Assembly: GCA_021399445.1 (NCBI GenBank)
Contig: JAJTUQ010000003.1
Span: 6,138,001 to 6,202,000, forward strand
DNA: 64,000 nt
Source: Xylogone sp. PMI_703
Taxonomy: Eukaryota > Ascomycota > Leotiomycetes
Direction of reading: 5' to 3'
Position 1 is the stretch's first letter, and each line of letters starts with the position of its first letter. The notes below the pieces were generated by a model that saw nothing but the letters and a program-made list of their open reading frames with translations, made no database searches and had not been told where the DNA came from. Of this stretch, positions 9,352 through 22,240 are shown piece by piece. The translations under genes and the position numbers were made by a program.

Positions 9352-11083
9352 CTACAACCATTCTGCCAAAGCCTGAGAAAAGTAGAATAGTGCAATGGCC
9401 CCTCCGGGGTGACCCAAGGTGAAGTCGACGCAGTGCTCGGCATTTTCAATCATATATCCAAAGAAAGTGCTCTCATTCCCTGGTTGGTTATATTGAGGAA
9501 TCTCAGTTGTCCAGCTGACCCCACCAGGAGCAAAACTTGTCTTGGAGAATGGAGTCAGACCGCGCCAAGGATCATAGTCACCCACAGTCCAAAATACATT
9601 AGAAGGACGCATCCTGAATCCCCCAGTCGCCTGGTTGACAGCTTGTGTCCGTGGTTGAGCTGGCAAGGCCCCACTTTCAACCGCACCAGGGAACTGCTGG
9701 TAACATTGCTTCTGACGGTATTCAAGCGAAAAATATCTGGAGACTAGTGATTGTAAACCGCTGTTGTATGATGCAAAGAATCCCCATTGGCTGCACAGCA
9801 ACCAGGTCCATGCAATAGAATCGGGATTCGACTCACGCAATTGAGACATGTCGCACAGGGCTTCGTGGCTCGTATTCAGCTGTCTGCAAGTCGATTGAAA
9901 AAGATTTTTGATCATGGTAGTAAGCAAGGGCCAGGCGGCAAATCTCTCCGTCATATACTTCACTCCGTACGCCGTGACAAGACCTTCTGCAACAGCTTTT
10001 CCAGTTGGGGCATCACTCTCCAGGTAGCTACAGAATAAACCCAAGGATCTGCCTCTACCACCCATTCCATGACTTTGAAAGGAGCTGTAAATATTTGCCA
10101 GTGCAAGAGCAAAGTCCCCATTATCCATTTGCTCTGCACTAGGACCTAGGAAGAGCTGCTTTATCTCCGAGGCGGTATCATTCTTAGACAATTGTCCATC
10201 AACATATATCATAATCTCATGCATATCTCTTGCACAATTGCCGTATCCATATGCCACCATGCCTCGATAAATTTGGTCGAAAAAGGAGCTTAGATCAATG
10301 CGAGCCTCGACAGGTGCTGATGAGGCGTATGCAGCATAAAACGTATCAGGATAGACCTGGCGTGAGAGTGCAGCCCTCGCACCGGGGTAGGAACAACCAA
10401 TCATGATCCATGGCGTTGATTGTGGACTGAAGTCAACATTTAAAAAACGCTGGCGACGGAATGTACGAGCAAAATAAGGAATATCAGCTAAGGCTTGCTC
10501 ATAAGTGAGATATTTGAAATGTTCATACGGGGTGTCCAAGTTGACAGGAAATGGAAGAGAATCTCCAAAATAGCTGCACTTGTTAACGAAAATGACAGAA
10601 TGGAAAGACAAAATTTCAATTACCGGTGCTCCCACACAATTCCAAGACCATGGAATTTTTTCAAGATGTCAACTAAATAGGAAGACCCATTTGCCAGGTA
10701 GGTGTGCGCTGCGCGCTCTGCGTTGCTCTCCCCGGCATCATGAATAAACACCGGTCCTCCAGGTTGGTACAGCTCATCGTTGACCCAAAACCGATTCCGA
10801 TATGTTCCAATAGATAGATTTTCATGATCGATAGGGAGCTATAGATTCAAATTGTCATGTATAAACGAAGTTTAATAATTATAGTGTACTTTATACTCAC
10901 AGCAGCATACTCAACAGAGATTTTATAATCTTGAGGAGATTTATTAGGCTCAAAAGCCCACCGGGAACCTGAAAACCACTGAATACATTTTGCAAAATGA
11001 TCCCTAAAATAGCTTTCACCAGATACCCAGTTTAGAAAGTACACAAAACTGAAGAGGTAATATATTATGAAATTCTGCTTCAT
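9352..11083 (-). CDS. secreted serine peptidase, family S28 (Pro-X carboxypeptidase-like), 3 exons
   Basis: Exons 11083-10901, 10838-10624 and 10573-9352 give 539 residues, normal for the family. A signal peptide (about 1-22) is followed by the S28 fold: RNRFWVND, GGPVFIHDAGE, and WEHRYFGDSLPF, the last formed only if the second intron ends at the inner acceptor GTGCAG. The nucleophile motif is GCSYPG with Ser194; the Asp is in DYDPWRG (Asp467) and the His in EHCVDF (His513), so the triad is complete. S28 enzymes cleave after proline in peptides. S28 genes occur in the victorin RiPP locus, and the core here contains proline, so trimming of Kex2-released peptide is a reasonable role. It is the second cluster gene on the minus strand, 668 bp from the exporter gene. 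Confidence 0.9.
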
Positions 11084-11751
11084 CTGGTATCTTTTTACTT
11101 AATAAATTGCGCAAGTGTATATTTTCGACTTTGAGATGATGTGATGAGCAGTATTTATGATGTTCGAATTTTTAGGGTAGGCTTTGAAAGGTGCAGATCT
11201 AATCAATAGATTTGGCTTGTGCCTCTGAAATATCCAATCAATGTAAAATGTAGCATAATTTTTTTGACTAGCTTAGGTATGACAGAAGTTGACCAATTAT
11301 TTTGTGATCCATACTTCAAACTTGTTGAAGTGATAGATACGCTTATTTTGTTTTTCATGAAGTAATATTGCAGCTACACCGTATAAATGTACTGTATGCC
11401 TTTTCAGAACGTCTCCATAAATAACTACCTTTTAACTATCCTTGTAATTATGGAACTACGTACCAATGAAATAGGACAATACTTGAAAGGTACATAAGAG
11501 TTTTTAAATATAACTTGTGAAGAGTCAAAGAAGAAGGCCAAAATCTATAGACAGTTTTTAGTGCATATTTTAGAAGTTCTTAGAATCTGGTGAAAGAAGA
11601 ATATTCTAGGCCAAAGGGAGTAAGAGCCAACACAGATTTTACAATGCCACATGTAACTACGTAATTGAAATTCTGGATATTTGTGTCAAGGTTAGTATAT
11701 GAGATAGAGAAAAAGAGAACACTACTCATTATCCTCCCTCCTAATCTGTCA
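11084..11751. other. intergenic, promoter of the S28 peptidase gene
   Basis: AT-rich region between the MFS 3' end and the peptidase start. No ORF recognised. Confidence 0.5.
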
Positions 11752-13401
11752 TTATTTTTCTAAGTAACGACGCAAAGAAATTGACATGATAAATGTAAGA
11801 CAAAAGATGCTACATGCACCATAGAACGGCAATGAATTCGGAAGGTTGTTGTCTTCTCGAAGAGTGAATGAGAAAAGGCCTGTCCAAAGTGGGATACCTA
11901 CTAATCCTGCCATTGTTTGCATCATGCTGATACCCATGTAGAGCATTTTGATAGATTCTTCATCAACCAGAGCACTAGTGGCGTAAGATCGAAGAGAATC
12001 TGCTTGTCCAGATCCCAATGCATATACACTCAACCCAACAATATAGAGAACTCCAGAACGCTCTATTCCCATTGCAAATATTCCCATGATATTAACAATA
12101 GCACTAGTCCAAATCACCCACAAATCAACTTGCCGCTTACCAGCAATCCATAATCTCATTAGATTATTGGATATAAATGGCAGGCTGAGGAGAACCAATC
12201 CTGCGATTACTAATTCTAATGATAAAACTTTACTAACAGTTGCCAGTGTCCAGTGAAATGAGCTTGATGCCCATTGTTGAAAATTGACATGGACAGACAT
12301 TGCCACACCATTCCCGAGGAAAATAAGCATGATGAGGCGTATCAGTGGGTTTTGAATGGCATCTCCAATTAGCATGAACGATAAAGGAAGATCCACACTA
12401 AATGCTCGAAGGATGGTTTTCCATAATCCTGGTTTTGACAAGTGAGCTGGTGTTCTACCAGTTTCCACCTCTGACGAAGGAATATGAACATAATGAGGCT
12501 CGGCGGCTGCGGGAAGCAAAATAATAGTAGGTAGAGTGAGGCTATATATACCGACTCCAATTAGACATAGCAGCCAAACATCGATCTTCAAAATTACTGA
12601 GCCAAGGAATGTGCCCAGAGATGTTATTCCTAATAAGATTGAGCTGGTGTGGTATAGAGTATTACTCCTACAGTTGATATATTAGCAATTATAGATTATA
12701 CAGAAATAGCTCATGCTACTTCAATTCTCTTAGCCATGAAACAGATGTGCTAAAACAAATGATGACATTGCGTAAAAGAGAACATCTTACAGATTGTCTA
12801 CATCTTCACTGTCTGCAATATAGCTATACAGTAACGCGTTCTGCACGGGGACACCGCCTCCAACAAACTCAAACAGAGAAGTGAGCAGTACCGTGTGAAC
12901 GTTAAACAGCTCATAAAAGTAGCCTGAATGGTTCTAAGTCAACTGATCTATTAGTGCATTTTGGCAATAGTGGTGCACTTACACACGAACGAGAAGTATA
13001 TGGACCCAATAACAAAACTGCAGAGACTAATCAGAAGTACAATCTTCTTTCCAGTTATTAAAGCTAATCGTGTATATATTGGTGTAGCCAAAAACCCTTT
13101 GTGTTTTATATTAGCAGCTTAAAGATGAAATGGCACATTGGTTAATCTCACCTGCAATTAAGATACCTACATTGAAGGCTCCATGGAGTAGAGCAAGCTC
13201 AGACTGAACTGGATCAATTTTACACTTTATTTCAGGAATCCTTCCGTTAGGTAAGATAGCTGAGGGATCTGAGATTTTGTAAAAGGTTCGACAAAGAGTC
13301 TGTTCCATTAGGAAAACACGTGTTGTGCCCACCATTGCGTTCCCCAATCGAATTAACGACATGCTGAATACACAATACCAAGTAACAGGGCTCATCTTCA
13401 T
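11752..13401 (-). CDS. MFS transporter, likely RiPP exporter, 4 exons
   Basis: Exons 13401-13152, 13096-12983, 12923-12791 and 12667-11752 encode 470 residues. Hydrophobic segments consistent with 12 membrane helices run through the protein, with a loop between helices 1 and 2 (NGRIPEIKCKIDPVQSE) and the hydrophilic centre after LLPAA. The run TPIYTRLALITGKKIVLL resembles the MFS signature loop between helices 2 and 3. Sequence identity to drug-efflux subfamilies is not obvious to me. It shares strand and neighbourhood with the S28 peptidase and UstYa-like genes, so export of the cyclic peptide or self-protection is the likely job; asperipin-type clusters also carry an MFS gene. No break is seen in the frame once the introns are removed. 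Confidence 0.82.
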
Positions 13402-14421
13402 TTCCAGAGCGTACTTATTTTATTTAGGTAAGTACAGCAACTTTTATATACAAAGTTGAGAGAGTAAAGGCATTTAGCCTAACCCAACCTTTGTGACCAT
13501 CTCATTCAGGCGGTGAGCCGCCGGCGGGAAGGTCTTGAGTGCTCCATTGAGAAAGTTACTAGTGGGTCGCTCTGTTTCTAACACAATAGTAACACAGCAT
13601 GAAACTAGCCTCTGACAGGGGAAGCGAGGGAAAAAATGCAATCAGGTATGAGAACGGATCGAGCGATTAAGCCGATGCATAGTGTCTTTCCATGGTAACT
13701 TGCTAGAGTGATCCACTAAGAGAGAGGAGAGTAAAAGAGGTGATCGTCCACAGGATCTGCATGTCTCAGCCATTCGTTATTGAACACCGTCACATAGGGA
13801 GGAACCCGGGTATGGAGAAAGCGGTACCAGTGTTTATGAACCAACCGGACGCTACGTTCAACTGAAAGCTAGGCGGGAGGGAGGGAGATGGCGCTTCCCG
13901 GGCACCATCTCACCATGTTGTTGGCGCCTCATTTTGTGCCGTGTGCCTAGAATATGTTCCGGTTCATACACCAATGCCGCCCGTTTGCCAGTAATTGAGC
14001 CATTTTGTGTATGGCCTCTACACCGACGAGCCATGACAGTATTTTGCGAGTCCGTGAATGTCCCGTCAAATCAGATCGCGCAAGCCTTGGCCCGTGTCAT
14101 CACGCAAATTAATTATTGAGTTTATCATCTTCTATCAGAGGTTATAGGCACTGGTTATAAGCTTGGGATTAGAGGCTAAATCTACTGTAGCCAAAGATAC
14201 TCTACTATGGTGGAATAATAAGCAAACACTTGTAACTACAGACTCCATATCACAATCACAGTTATGTACTAATTAGATGCAATACGTAAGATGTGAGAGT
14301 TGTTTAATGATACTTTTTGTTACTCTAATATTTCACCATTTTCCAATATCACGGCATAGTTAGCCGTACCATCCTATATTAAATCCAACACGATCCTTCT
14401 TTCGCTGTCACGAGTATTAGG
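13402..14421. other. intergenic, no gene recognised
   Basis: GC content is higher around 13480-14100 than in the flanks. It contains short frames without family resemblance and no RNA gene that I can see. It may mark the right edge of the RiPP cluster. Confidence 0.45.
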
Positions 14422-15014
14422 ATGGCGGAATCTTGTTCCTATTCAGTTTTATCGCCCAATAGCAGTGTATTCATATTCAAGCTCCCCAACAAAGTGCTCC
14501 AACTCATCACGCCCCTATTGTCGAATAAGGATATCAAGAATTTACGGCTTTCGTGCAGGCGCTTCCAGTCCACTAAAATTTATACATGGAACGGGTATTT
14601 ATCACTCCAAGCTACAAGAATATCGAGGTTCTGTACGCCATTGCGAACCACAAAGAATTTTGTAGGCGGGTAAAGGAAATTGTCTGGGACGATGCACGGT
14701 TTGAGAAATACGTTACTTCCGACGAAGAAGTGCCGTATGGAATTTATTCGGAGCGTCCACTACTAAACCTGGATAAGTTCAAATTGGAGTGTCGGCATAA
14801 TCTTCACAGCGATGAAGCCAAACTCTTCCAAAAATGAACAGGGGGGTATCCTACTGAAAATGATTACCTTATGTCTCTAGATGAGGATTGTGCTTTTTAT
14901 CGCCGGCTTCATGAGGAGCAGCAAGCTATCATTGAGGCTAGCTTAGATAGAGAGACCTTACGAAAAGCTTTATCTGTTTTCCCGGCTTTAAAGAGAGTTA
15001 CAGTAAGTCTTTAA
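14422..15014 (+). pseudogene. broken F-box family gene
   Basis: The first frame (from 14422) encodes an F-box: FKLPNKVLQLITPLLSNKDI followed by NLRLSCRRFQS. After about 14585 the homology continues in another frame (RVFITPSYKNIEVLYAIANH, then EFCRRVKEIVWDDARFE), an in-frame TGA lies at 14835-14837, and family-like sequence resumes in that frame (CAFYRRLHEEQQAIIEASLD ... FPALKRVTVSL). The order and phrases match a large fungal F-box family. One frameshift and one stop make it inactive as read; an intron at the shift is conceivable, but no good splice pair is visible there. The C-terminal part is absent. Unrelated in sequence to the intact F-box gene at 5055. Confidence 0.75.
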
Positions 15015-16613
15015 ACGGAGGTGATAACCCTTTTATTGGTAGCTATAATGGGAATACTATCCAGCCGGGCGTTGGAATCCTTAAAACCGACTTCGGAGAA
15101 GAATATATATTGTAAAAAGTAAATTCTTGGCCACTATAGTATACTATTCAATAAGATATATGCATCTTGCAACGCCTTTATTGAGTGTGAATAGCTGCAG
15201 AAACGATGAAGATAAGTATAAATAGTGGCACGATTAGTGTTTAATGCTAGGTTAGATATCATTCATTAGAATTGCATTCTACACCCATATATATTTACTC
15301 TCAAGGACCAGGGCCTTTATTGCCAATATAACAATACTATATCCAACTCTATTCAACTTAGAATAATTGGTGGGGAAGGAAGGCTCCGGAGTAGTAGACC
15401 CCGCCCTGTATACAGAGCATTCAGGTAATGTGACCAATTATAGAGTGCAACAACCGTAACACACTTAGTGTATTGTATTAGTGTATGAGATGCCACCGCC
15501 CATACGCCAATGGCTCATATATTGGTAAATGGGGTGGCCCATTGGTAGACTGGCAGGACGCTGCAACGAACCGTAAACCAGAGCGGATTGGACTGTAATT
15601 CATGGCTCAGTCTCAAACTTTGAGACTGTAGACTGTTTCGAGCAGTCTGGTCTGGACAACATTACATAAGTTATGGTATAGTCTTAAATGTATTGTTGTC
15701 TTCTTATATTATAAGAATATAAAGTTCAAATTAGTAAATTTAACTCGAAGTTAAACTTAATCTTTAAGGATTTCTATTTTTAAGTTCGTTCAAATAATTG
15801 AGGGATTATTAATTTTATGAATATATTTTATAAAACCTCTCATCAGTTAACTAGAAATTTAAGCAATTTAAATCTTAAATCTTAACCCCAGTTACAGCCC
15901 GTACTGTAGGCCTAAGGCCTTGTAAGCGAAGCCTTGTAGGGCCTTGAATGCCTTGCCTTAGGTCGATATAGGCCGATTAGCTTTAACAGGCAATTACCTT
16001 TTTATTTTGACTTAGTTATAAGTAAATAAATTTCTATACAGTATGGCTGTCATAAGGTAGCTGAACATATAGGAAATTGTTGAGTATACTGAGGTTTGGT
16101 ACATCAATAATATTTAATGATTAATTGATAGTCGTTGTGGCGCGAGTGGCACCCGAGCCGGCTGTGCCAGTTCTAATTAAAAATATTTTAAAAGTGTAAG
16201 TTATAAAAACTAATTAATATCATATTTTTAATCATATTACACATTGTCTCTCATGTTTACGCCGTTCCCTTGTAGTATCCCCTAAAACCGAAGACCGACT
16301 AACTTAAATAAGTTGTATGTTTGCTAGTGCAACAATCTCAGTGCCTGAAGTGCCATAACTATAGCGTAGTATTAGGCACTGACTGCCCGAAGGTCACTGG
16401 AATTGCAGGGCATATTCAGGGGCTGCTCTAGCGCCTTGGCAACATGATATGATAAATTAACAAAAATCACCACATCCCTTCCTGCTTAATTCCTTTTATT
16501 ATTTGTGGTTTTCATCAGCCAGGCAGCCAAATGCGATCAATTGATATCTTTGAGGCAATTGGCTGCATATAAAAGTGACACTAGAGGCAATTGCAATATA
16601 AAGGCGCAAGACA
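15015..16613. other. AT-rich intergenic region
   Basis: Strongly AT-rich between about 15660 and 16260, with a short GC-richer run of GGCCTTG-like words near 15900-15980. Probably decayed repeat DNA, but no transposon domain can be read. No gene seen. Confidence 0.45.
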
Positions 16614-17621
16614 ATGGGCTTCAAAGAGTTCTTCCGTAGCAAGGTACTCAGTGTTCATCCAACATTGATCACTAGTGTTCTGATAAAACTGTAGAAAGGG
16701 AAAGACTCAAAGCCTCGAAAAAGAGGACCAGAATACCGTGATCCAAATGTTCAGCCAACTCTTCCAAAATCTCGACCTCGAGCTTTAACTTTTCAAGGGT
16801 CAAGCAGTCAACAGGCCTCGAATCTATTTCTGAGACTACCAGCTGAACTTCGCAATCGCATTTATCTTGACGTCTTCGGCAATCGCAAGGTTCATATTTT
16901 ATTTAGCTATGGGTCATTTCGGTACGGGTATCGCACTCGCACAGACAAGAAACCTCCAGAGTGGCGATGGTGGCATTGCATTTGCACCTGGGATCAAACT
17001 ACAGACGACCGTTATTGGAGTATCCGGTGGGATCAATGTAAAGGGGGCAACTTTGATGGGTCTCCTGGTCCGCCAAATGGCATGATGGGCAAACTTAAAC
17101 TAGATTTTGCGATTTTACAAACATGTCGGCAAATGTGAGTGATCTGGCCCTAGCTTCTACACCTTCAGCAAGTTGAATAATTTCGTAGATATTCCGAAGG
17201 AATCGACATCCTTTACGGTACTACAACTTTCGACTTCGATGGGCGCCGGCTTCTAAGTGACTTTCCCTCAATGGTGCTTCCGCATCGTTTTGCACTTATC
17301 AGCTCTATTGAGACGATGTGTGAGTTTATAGACCTAGGTTTATCAGAAATCCCCGACGAAGAGAAGAAACGTTATGATAGCACGTGGAAACTGCTTGCCA
17401 GCATGCCTAATCTCCAACACCTTATCATTGGGGTCGCTGCTTATGAGTGCCGAGATCCCGTTGCGCCTGATCTGCAGGAGGTATGGTTAGGACCTCCGAC
17501 ACAAGTAAGAAAGTTGAAACATTTTGAGGTGTTGGTTCCTGATTCATATATGAAGCACTTCCGTGTTGACCCGGACTGGAATTTCCAGTTAAAACCGTAC
17601 CGGGATCTTCACTCCCCATAA
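16614..17621 (+). CDS. 2EXR/DUF7730-like protein, 3 exons
   Basis: Exons 16614-16643, 16695-17134 and 17189-17621 encode 300 residues. After a basic N-terminal region comes the domain signature LFLRLPAELRNRIYLDVFG (about residues 54-72), then a variable loop rich in W, R and D, and the second conserved block ILQTCRQIYSEGIDILYGTT, which is completed by the second splice. This pairing is characteristic of the F-box-like 2EXR/DUF7730 proteins that are numerous in Pezizomycotina. They have no assigned biochemical function; an F-box-like protein-binding role has been suggested from fold similarity. Splice sites are standard and the frame is intact. Confidence 0.8.
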
Positions 17622-17772
17622 TAACTTGATGGTATTGATTTTTTCACCATAAGTCCGCAAGATGGAAGCGACGAGAGTTAGATTAATAGTATTTGAAATA
17701 TTTTATGAAAAAATTTCTTGCTGTACTCTCATAATGAGGTGTATTTTATGAATTTACAAAGTCGAATATCTA

Positions 17773-20700
17773 CTAAGTCGGTACGGGTGTCCCACTTGTT
17801 ATGGTTGTTGCAGTCCCAGAGATTCCAATACATACATACACGAAGGCCTGTAAGCCTGTACAATCTCCATTTAATGCTGGGTTCCACGTGTAGAAATTCC
17901 TATCATATTTAATTAGCTTTCACTAGCATAAGAAAATATATGTAAGGTATATACTTACGAAAGAGATATGCCTGCTTCTGCGGCCACATCGAAGCAATCA
18001 TTACCGCTTTCTACATAGTAGAAACGTTTACACCCACTCACCATACCAGGCTTTTATGGTGTTAGAACATAGCTCACTAAGAGGATTACAAGGTTTAAAC
18101 TAACCTGCACTGGAGTTGGTGTCGCCAGCCCTCCAGCTTTAGTTGTAGTTGTAGTCGCAGGGGCTGATGCTGGAACAGGCGTGCCAGATGTTATAGTCGT
18201 TGCGGGTCCAGTAAGACCTATACAAACATAAACAGAGGCTTGGAGGCCCGTGCAATCTGTTTTCACGGCAGGCTTCAAATTGTTAGTGCAGGGTAGAACT
18301 AGCTAGAGTGAGCTGACTTACATTATAGGAGTAGAAGCTATCTGTGGTAGGCATTATAGTTAGTAGAGTAGTATTTGGAAGCAGAATTACTGATTCTGAA
18401 CTTACTAAGAGGAATGCCTGCCTCGGCAGCCAAGTTGGAGCATCCGTCACCACTTTCAACCAAATAGAATCTTTCACATCCACTAACCATACCAGACTAG
18501 ATTACGATTAGCTGTGATTATCCTGAAATATTAGGGAGTTAAGACTCTTACCTGAACAGGAGATGGTGTTGTAAGACCCGAGCCTGGTGTAGTTGTGGAA
18601 GAAACCTTGCTTGTGGTTTTGCTGGATGTTGTAGAGCTGGCTGTTTTGCCTGTGGTAGTGATGCTTTTTGTGGTGCTTCTCGTGGTGCTTCCCGGGGTGC
18701 TAGTTGTGACACTAGTTGCGGGTGGAGGCGTAGAATTGCCTGGCATCTCAACACAAATATAGTAGTTTTGTTTCAGCCCTGAGCAATCGTTGCCAAGTGC
18801 AGGCTATAGAACAGTTAGCATTCATAGCTACAAAAGAGTTTTAAGCCTAAGAGTCTGTTTACATTGTAGCTCTCTAGTTGAGCGACGGTAATATTGTTTA
18901 TGCTTGCAATAGAACTGCAGGTATCTAATCTATACGGAATTTAGTACGGGTCTTAGTCGTTGAATATAATATTTAGATTGGTACATACGTTCCAACAAAC
19001 CAGTAATTCGAACATGAAGCTGAAATCCCAGCTTGTTCAGGTTGTGGACCGACTCCATTTGATGGAAGTGGAGTAGAACTATAAGTCGTTGTTCTGGTTG
19101 TTGGGGTTGACGGAATTGCAACGCAGTAGTAGTCACCCACAGTAAGGCCGGAGCAATCCGTACCAAGAGCCGGATTCCAGTTCTGGAAGTCTGTCAAGCT
19201 GAATGTACCAAAGATCTCAACTATTATTTGACAGGAATCTCCACTATCTGCTCTGTACCATGATACACAGTTGGATGCAATGCCGGTCTGTGTTGGGGTC
19301 GGTGGGGTTTTTGCTACAGATGGCAAAGGAAGTGTACCATTCATGACGCAATAATAATCCCCTGGAACCAACCCAGAACAGTCAGATCCCAGTGCAGGCT
19401 GATAAGTTAGTTAGACTATATGTCACGGATATTTCACGACTTACATTATATTCCTTAAGCTCATCCAGAGTGACATACCCTTCTGTCTCCACAATTGTAT
19501 CACAAGTATCATTAGAGCTTGCTTGATAGAATGCGAGACAACTGGGAGGGATACCACTCTGCGTTGGTGAAGCAATAAACGTAGTATTGAGTGTTGGGGC
19601 AGTTGTAGGAGTATATGACGGATACCAGAAAGATGTTGCGGTGGTGGTATTCAGAAGACTTGTCTGATATTGAATTCCTATAAAAGTCAGCTGTATTTCC
19701 GACTGTGGCTTAAAATATAGAATCTTACCAACGCAGACATAATAGTTAACATAGAGACCGCTGCAATCGGCGCCAAGGGCTGGATTCCATGATAGACTTG
19801 ATATTAATGTCAGCTTCTGTTCAATATACGATGAATAAGGAAGCTTGGGAATTAGTACAAGTCATCCATTGACATTGAAGTCGAATAACGGCCCTGTATA
19901 CTGTTGCATGTATCTCCCGAGTTCACAAGTTTCCAGTTATTGCCTAGAAAAATGTCAGCTTTGTCTAACTTAAGAACCTTGTATTCCTACAGTAAGATAC
20001 TTGCCCAGCCTGGGTACGAGTAGGTGGCCAGGAAGTAGCCGTTCCGATTGTAACCGGCACGTAAGAGGTTGTAGGCTCTGGAAGTATAGAGTATGTAGCA
20101 GGTGTGGTAGTAGTAGTCTTAGTAGTTTTAGTAGTAACGACTGGGCCAACCCCTACGCAATAAGAATCTCCAACCCAAAAATTAGTTCCACAGTCCGAGG
20201 AAATAGCGGGCTTAGCAGATATTAGTCAGCTATTGTGAACAAGAGCTGTTTATCTTGAGACTTACATTCCAGAGCAAGAATTCCGCATGTGTTATGTTGA
20301 AGGCAGTTTCAATTGTTCCACAAGAATCACCGGTCACTACGTCGTACCACTTGTTGCAGTTGCTGATAGTACCAGTTTGTGTCGGTTTGTCAGGTGCTGT
20401 TAGATAGTGTGTATGCTTCGTAGTTGTCGTGGTGGAAGCACATTTTGCTGTTGTCGTCCCGACGCAGTAGCTATCACCAACCCAGAAGTTGGTGCTGCAG
20501 TCGGATGCTACAGCTGGCTTCAAAGGTCAGTACACTGTCTGAGATAGATTGGTAATGAACTTACATTCCATTGAAGGAACTGAGCAAGAGTGATTCCAAA
20601 TGCGCTCTCAATGGACTGGCAAGAGTCACCAGTTACTACATCGTACCACTTGTTGCAGTTACAGGCAGTTCCAGATTGTGTTGGCAGATCCGCAGTTGAG

Positions 20701-21155
20701 TGAACAATTGTGTGCGCTCCAGAAGTAGTCTTGGTAGTAGCTTTGGAAGTAGTCTTGCTGGTTGTCTTACTAGTTGTCTTGCTACTAGCAGCGGAAGACG
20801 TGCCTACACAATACGAATCTCCAACCCAAAAATTAACAGCACAATCAGAAGAAACTGCTGGCTATGAAGTATCAGCATTTAAATTTTTAATCTTGGGCCT
20901 ATAACCTACATTCCATGCTAGAAATTGTGCATTCGTTATTCCGAAGGCGGCTTCAACTGAGGCACAACTATCGCCAGAAACTACATCATAAAATTTGTTG
21001 CAGTTTTTTGCAATTCCGGTTTGTGTTGGTAAGTCCGCACTTGTTTTATATGATGTATGGGCTGCTCTTGGGGCGATTTGAGCGTCATTCACGTCAATGA
21101 TGCCTGTTGGTATATTTAAAACTGCTAAGACAGCTGAAAGAGATGGTAAATGCAT
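17773..21155 (-). CDS. secreted protein with nine LysM domains, about 15 exons
   Basis: Following exons by phase I read nine LysM modules, each with the pattern C-x3-(W/Y)-x4-S-G/N-D-(S/T)-C ... (F/L)-x2-(W/Y)-N-PA-x3-DC and joined by Thr/Ser/Pro linkers. The N-terminus is hydrophobic and probably a signal peptide. LysM modules bind chitin or N-acetylglucosamine oligomers. The gene ends at a TAG at 17775-17773, after the last module and a short tail. Total length is estimated at 880-910 residues. Six of the 14 introns fall at the same place and phase, directly after the Asn of (W/Y)N|P, showing growth by exon duplication. Module 4 lacks the first cysteine and its upstream splice is uncertain (donor at CAA|GTATCT or ACTC|GTACCC). 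It sits next to a chitinase on the same strand, a recurring fungal arrangement; roles include chitin shielding or targeting of the chitinase. Confidence 0.85.
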
Positions 21156-22240
21156 TGCATCTAATCCGAGTTCCTTTACGGAACGGAACTACAGCTGAAA
21201 TTCAGATTTGCAAGTAATTCGAGCAGTGGTATAGCGGCATAAGAGGGTAGATCGACAATTCAATACAGAAAACAATACCTGTCACAATGGAAGACACTGA
21301 CAAAAGAGCTAAGAGTAAAACTTGCTGCAATCGGGACAAGAGGGGGAGAGCTGGATCGATAGCCGTGGGCCAAGAGCAGGACCCAAACATCAGGCTCCTT
21401 CAACTATCCACAATCTGGCTCTCTTTCTCAATCTAGCCCACCTTCCGTGGTGGACTAAGTCTTATCCTAGAAGTTGCAAGACACAAGACAAACTAACCTA
21501 CTTTCGGCTCTTGGAAATGCTTCTCTACCCTGCCCCTGCTCTTGCATGAAGCCCCGGACCATGAGCTTGATCCGGATTACATGCATGTACGCGTAGGAAT
21601 TGGAACTAACACAGCTCCTTCCATAATCCTACTCTATGCGCTTGCCTTTTACGATAGAAATTGCCCCCACTATATGGATTTTTTTACGTTTTTGCCCTGC
21701 TGCGCCGTATTGTCTTTACCGCAGATTTTGGAGAAGACACGGGTAAAAGCGGCCACAAGGGTCCAATTCATGCAAGGAGTCATTATTGCAACTTTGATTA
21801 GTATATCATGTACTTTATTTATCGTGGATAAAGTCGATTCAGGCCGAAGTAATTGACGTGTCACGCGGTAGTATTGTCATCGAATACTGGATGCTCCACT
21901 TCATCCGAACTCACAAGCTCAAAAATTGTTTGACATGGGTAATAAACCAACCAACTCAAAGAACGTTTCAAAAAAACCACATAAATTTGCCAAGGCTAAG
22001 CGCATAGTAAATATTAGATTCATGATGAGTTGAAGAAATCGGTTTGTCTAACAAGATTACATAAGTTTCGCATGTATATACGCACTGCGTAGTGGATGTT
22101 GCCCTTCAAAGTATTGTTTGGAGCATTTCATGGAGATTTTTTACTAGATGATACAATATTTTACGCCTGAAACAGTAGAGTTTGTAGCAGTGTAGTTTAG
22201 GGATAAGATAGTGCTTATTTTTATCATGCGATATACAATT
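21156..22240. other. promoter region of the LysM gene
   Basis: Region between the chitinase 3' end and the LysM start. Short frames only; nothing recognised. Confidence 0.5.
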
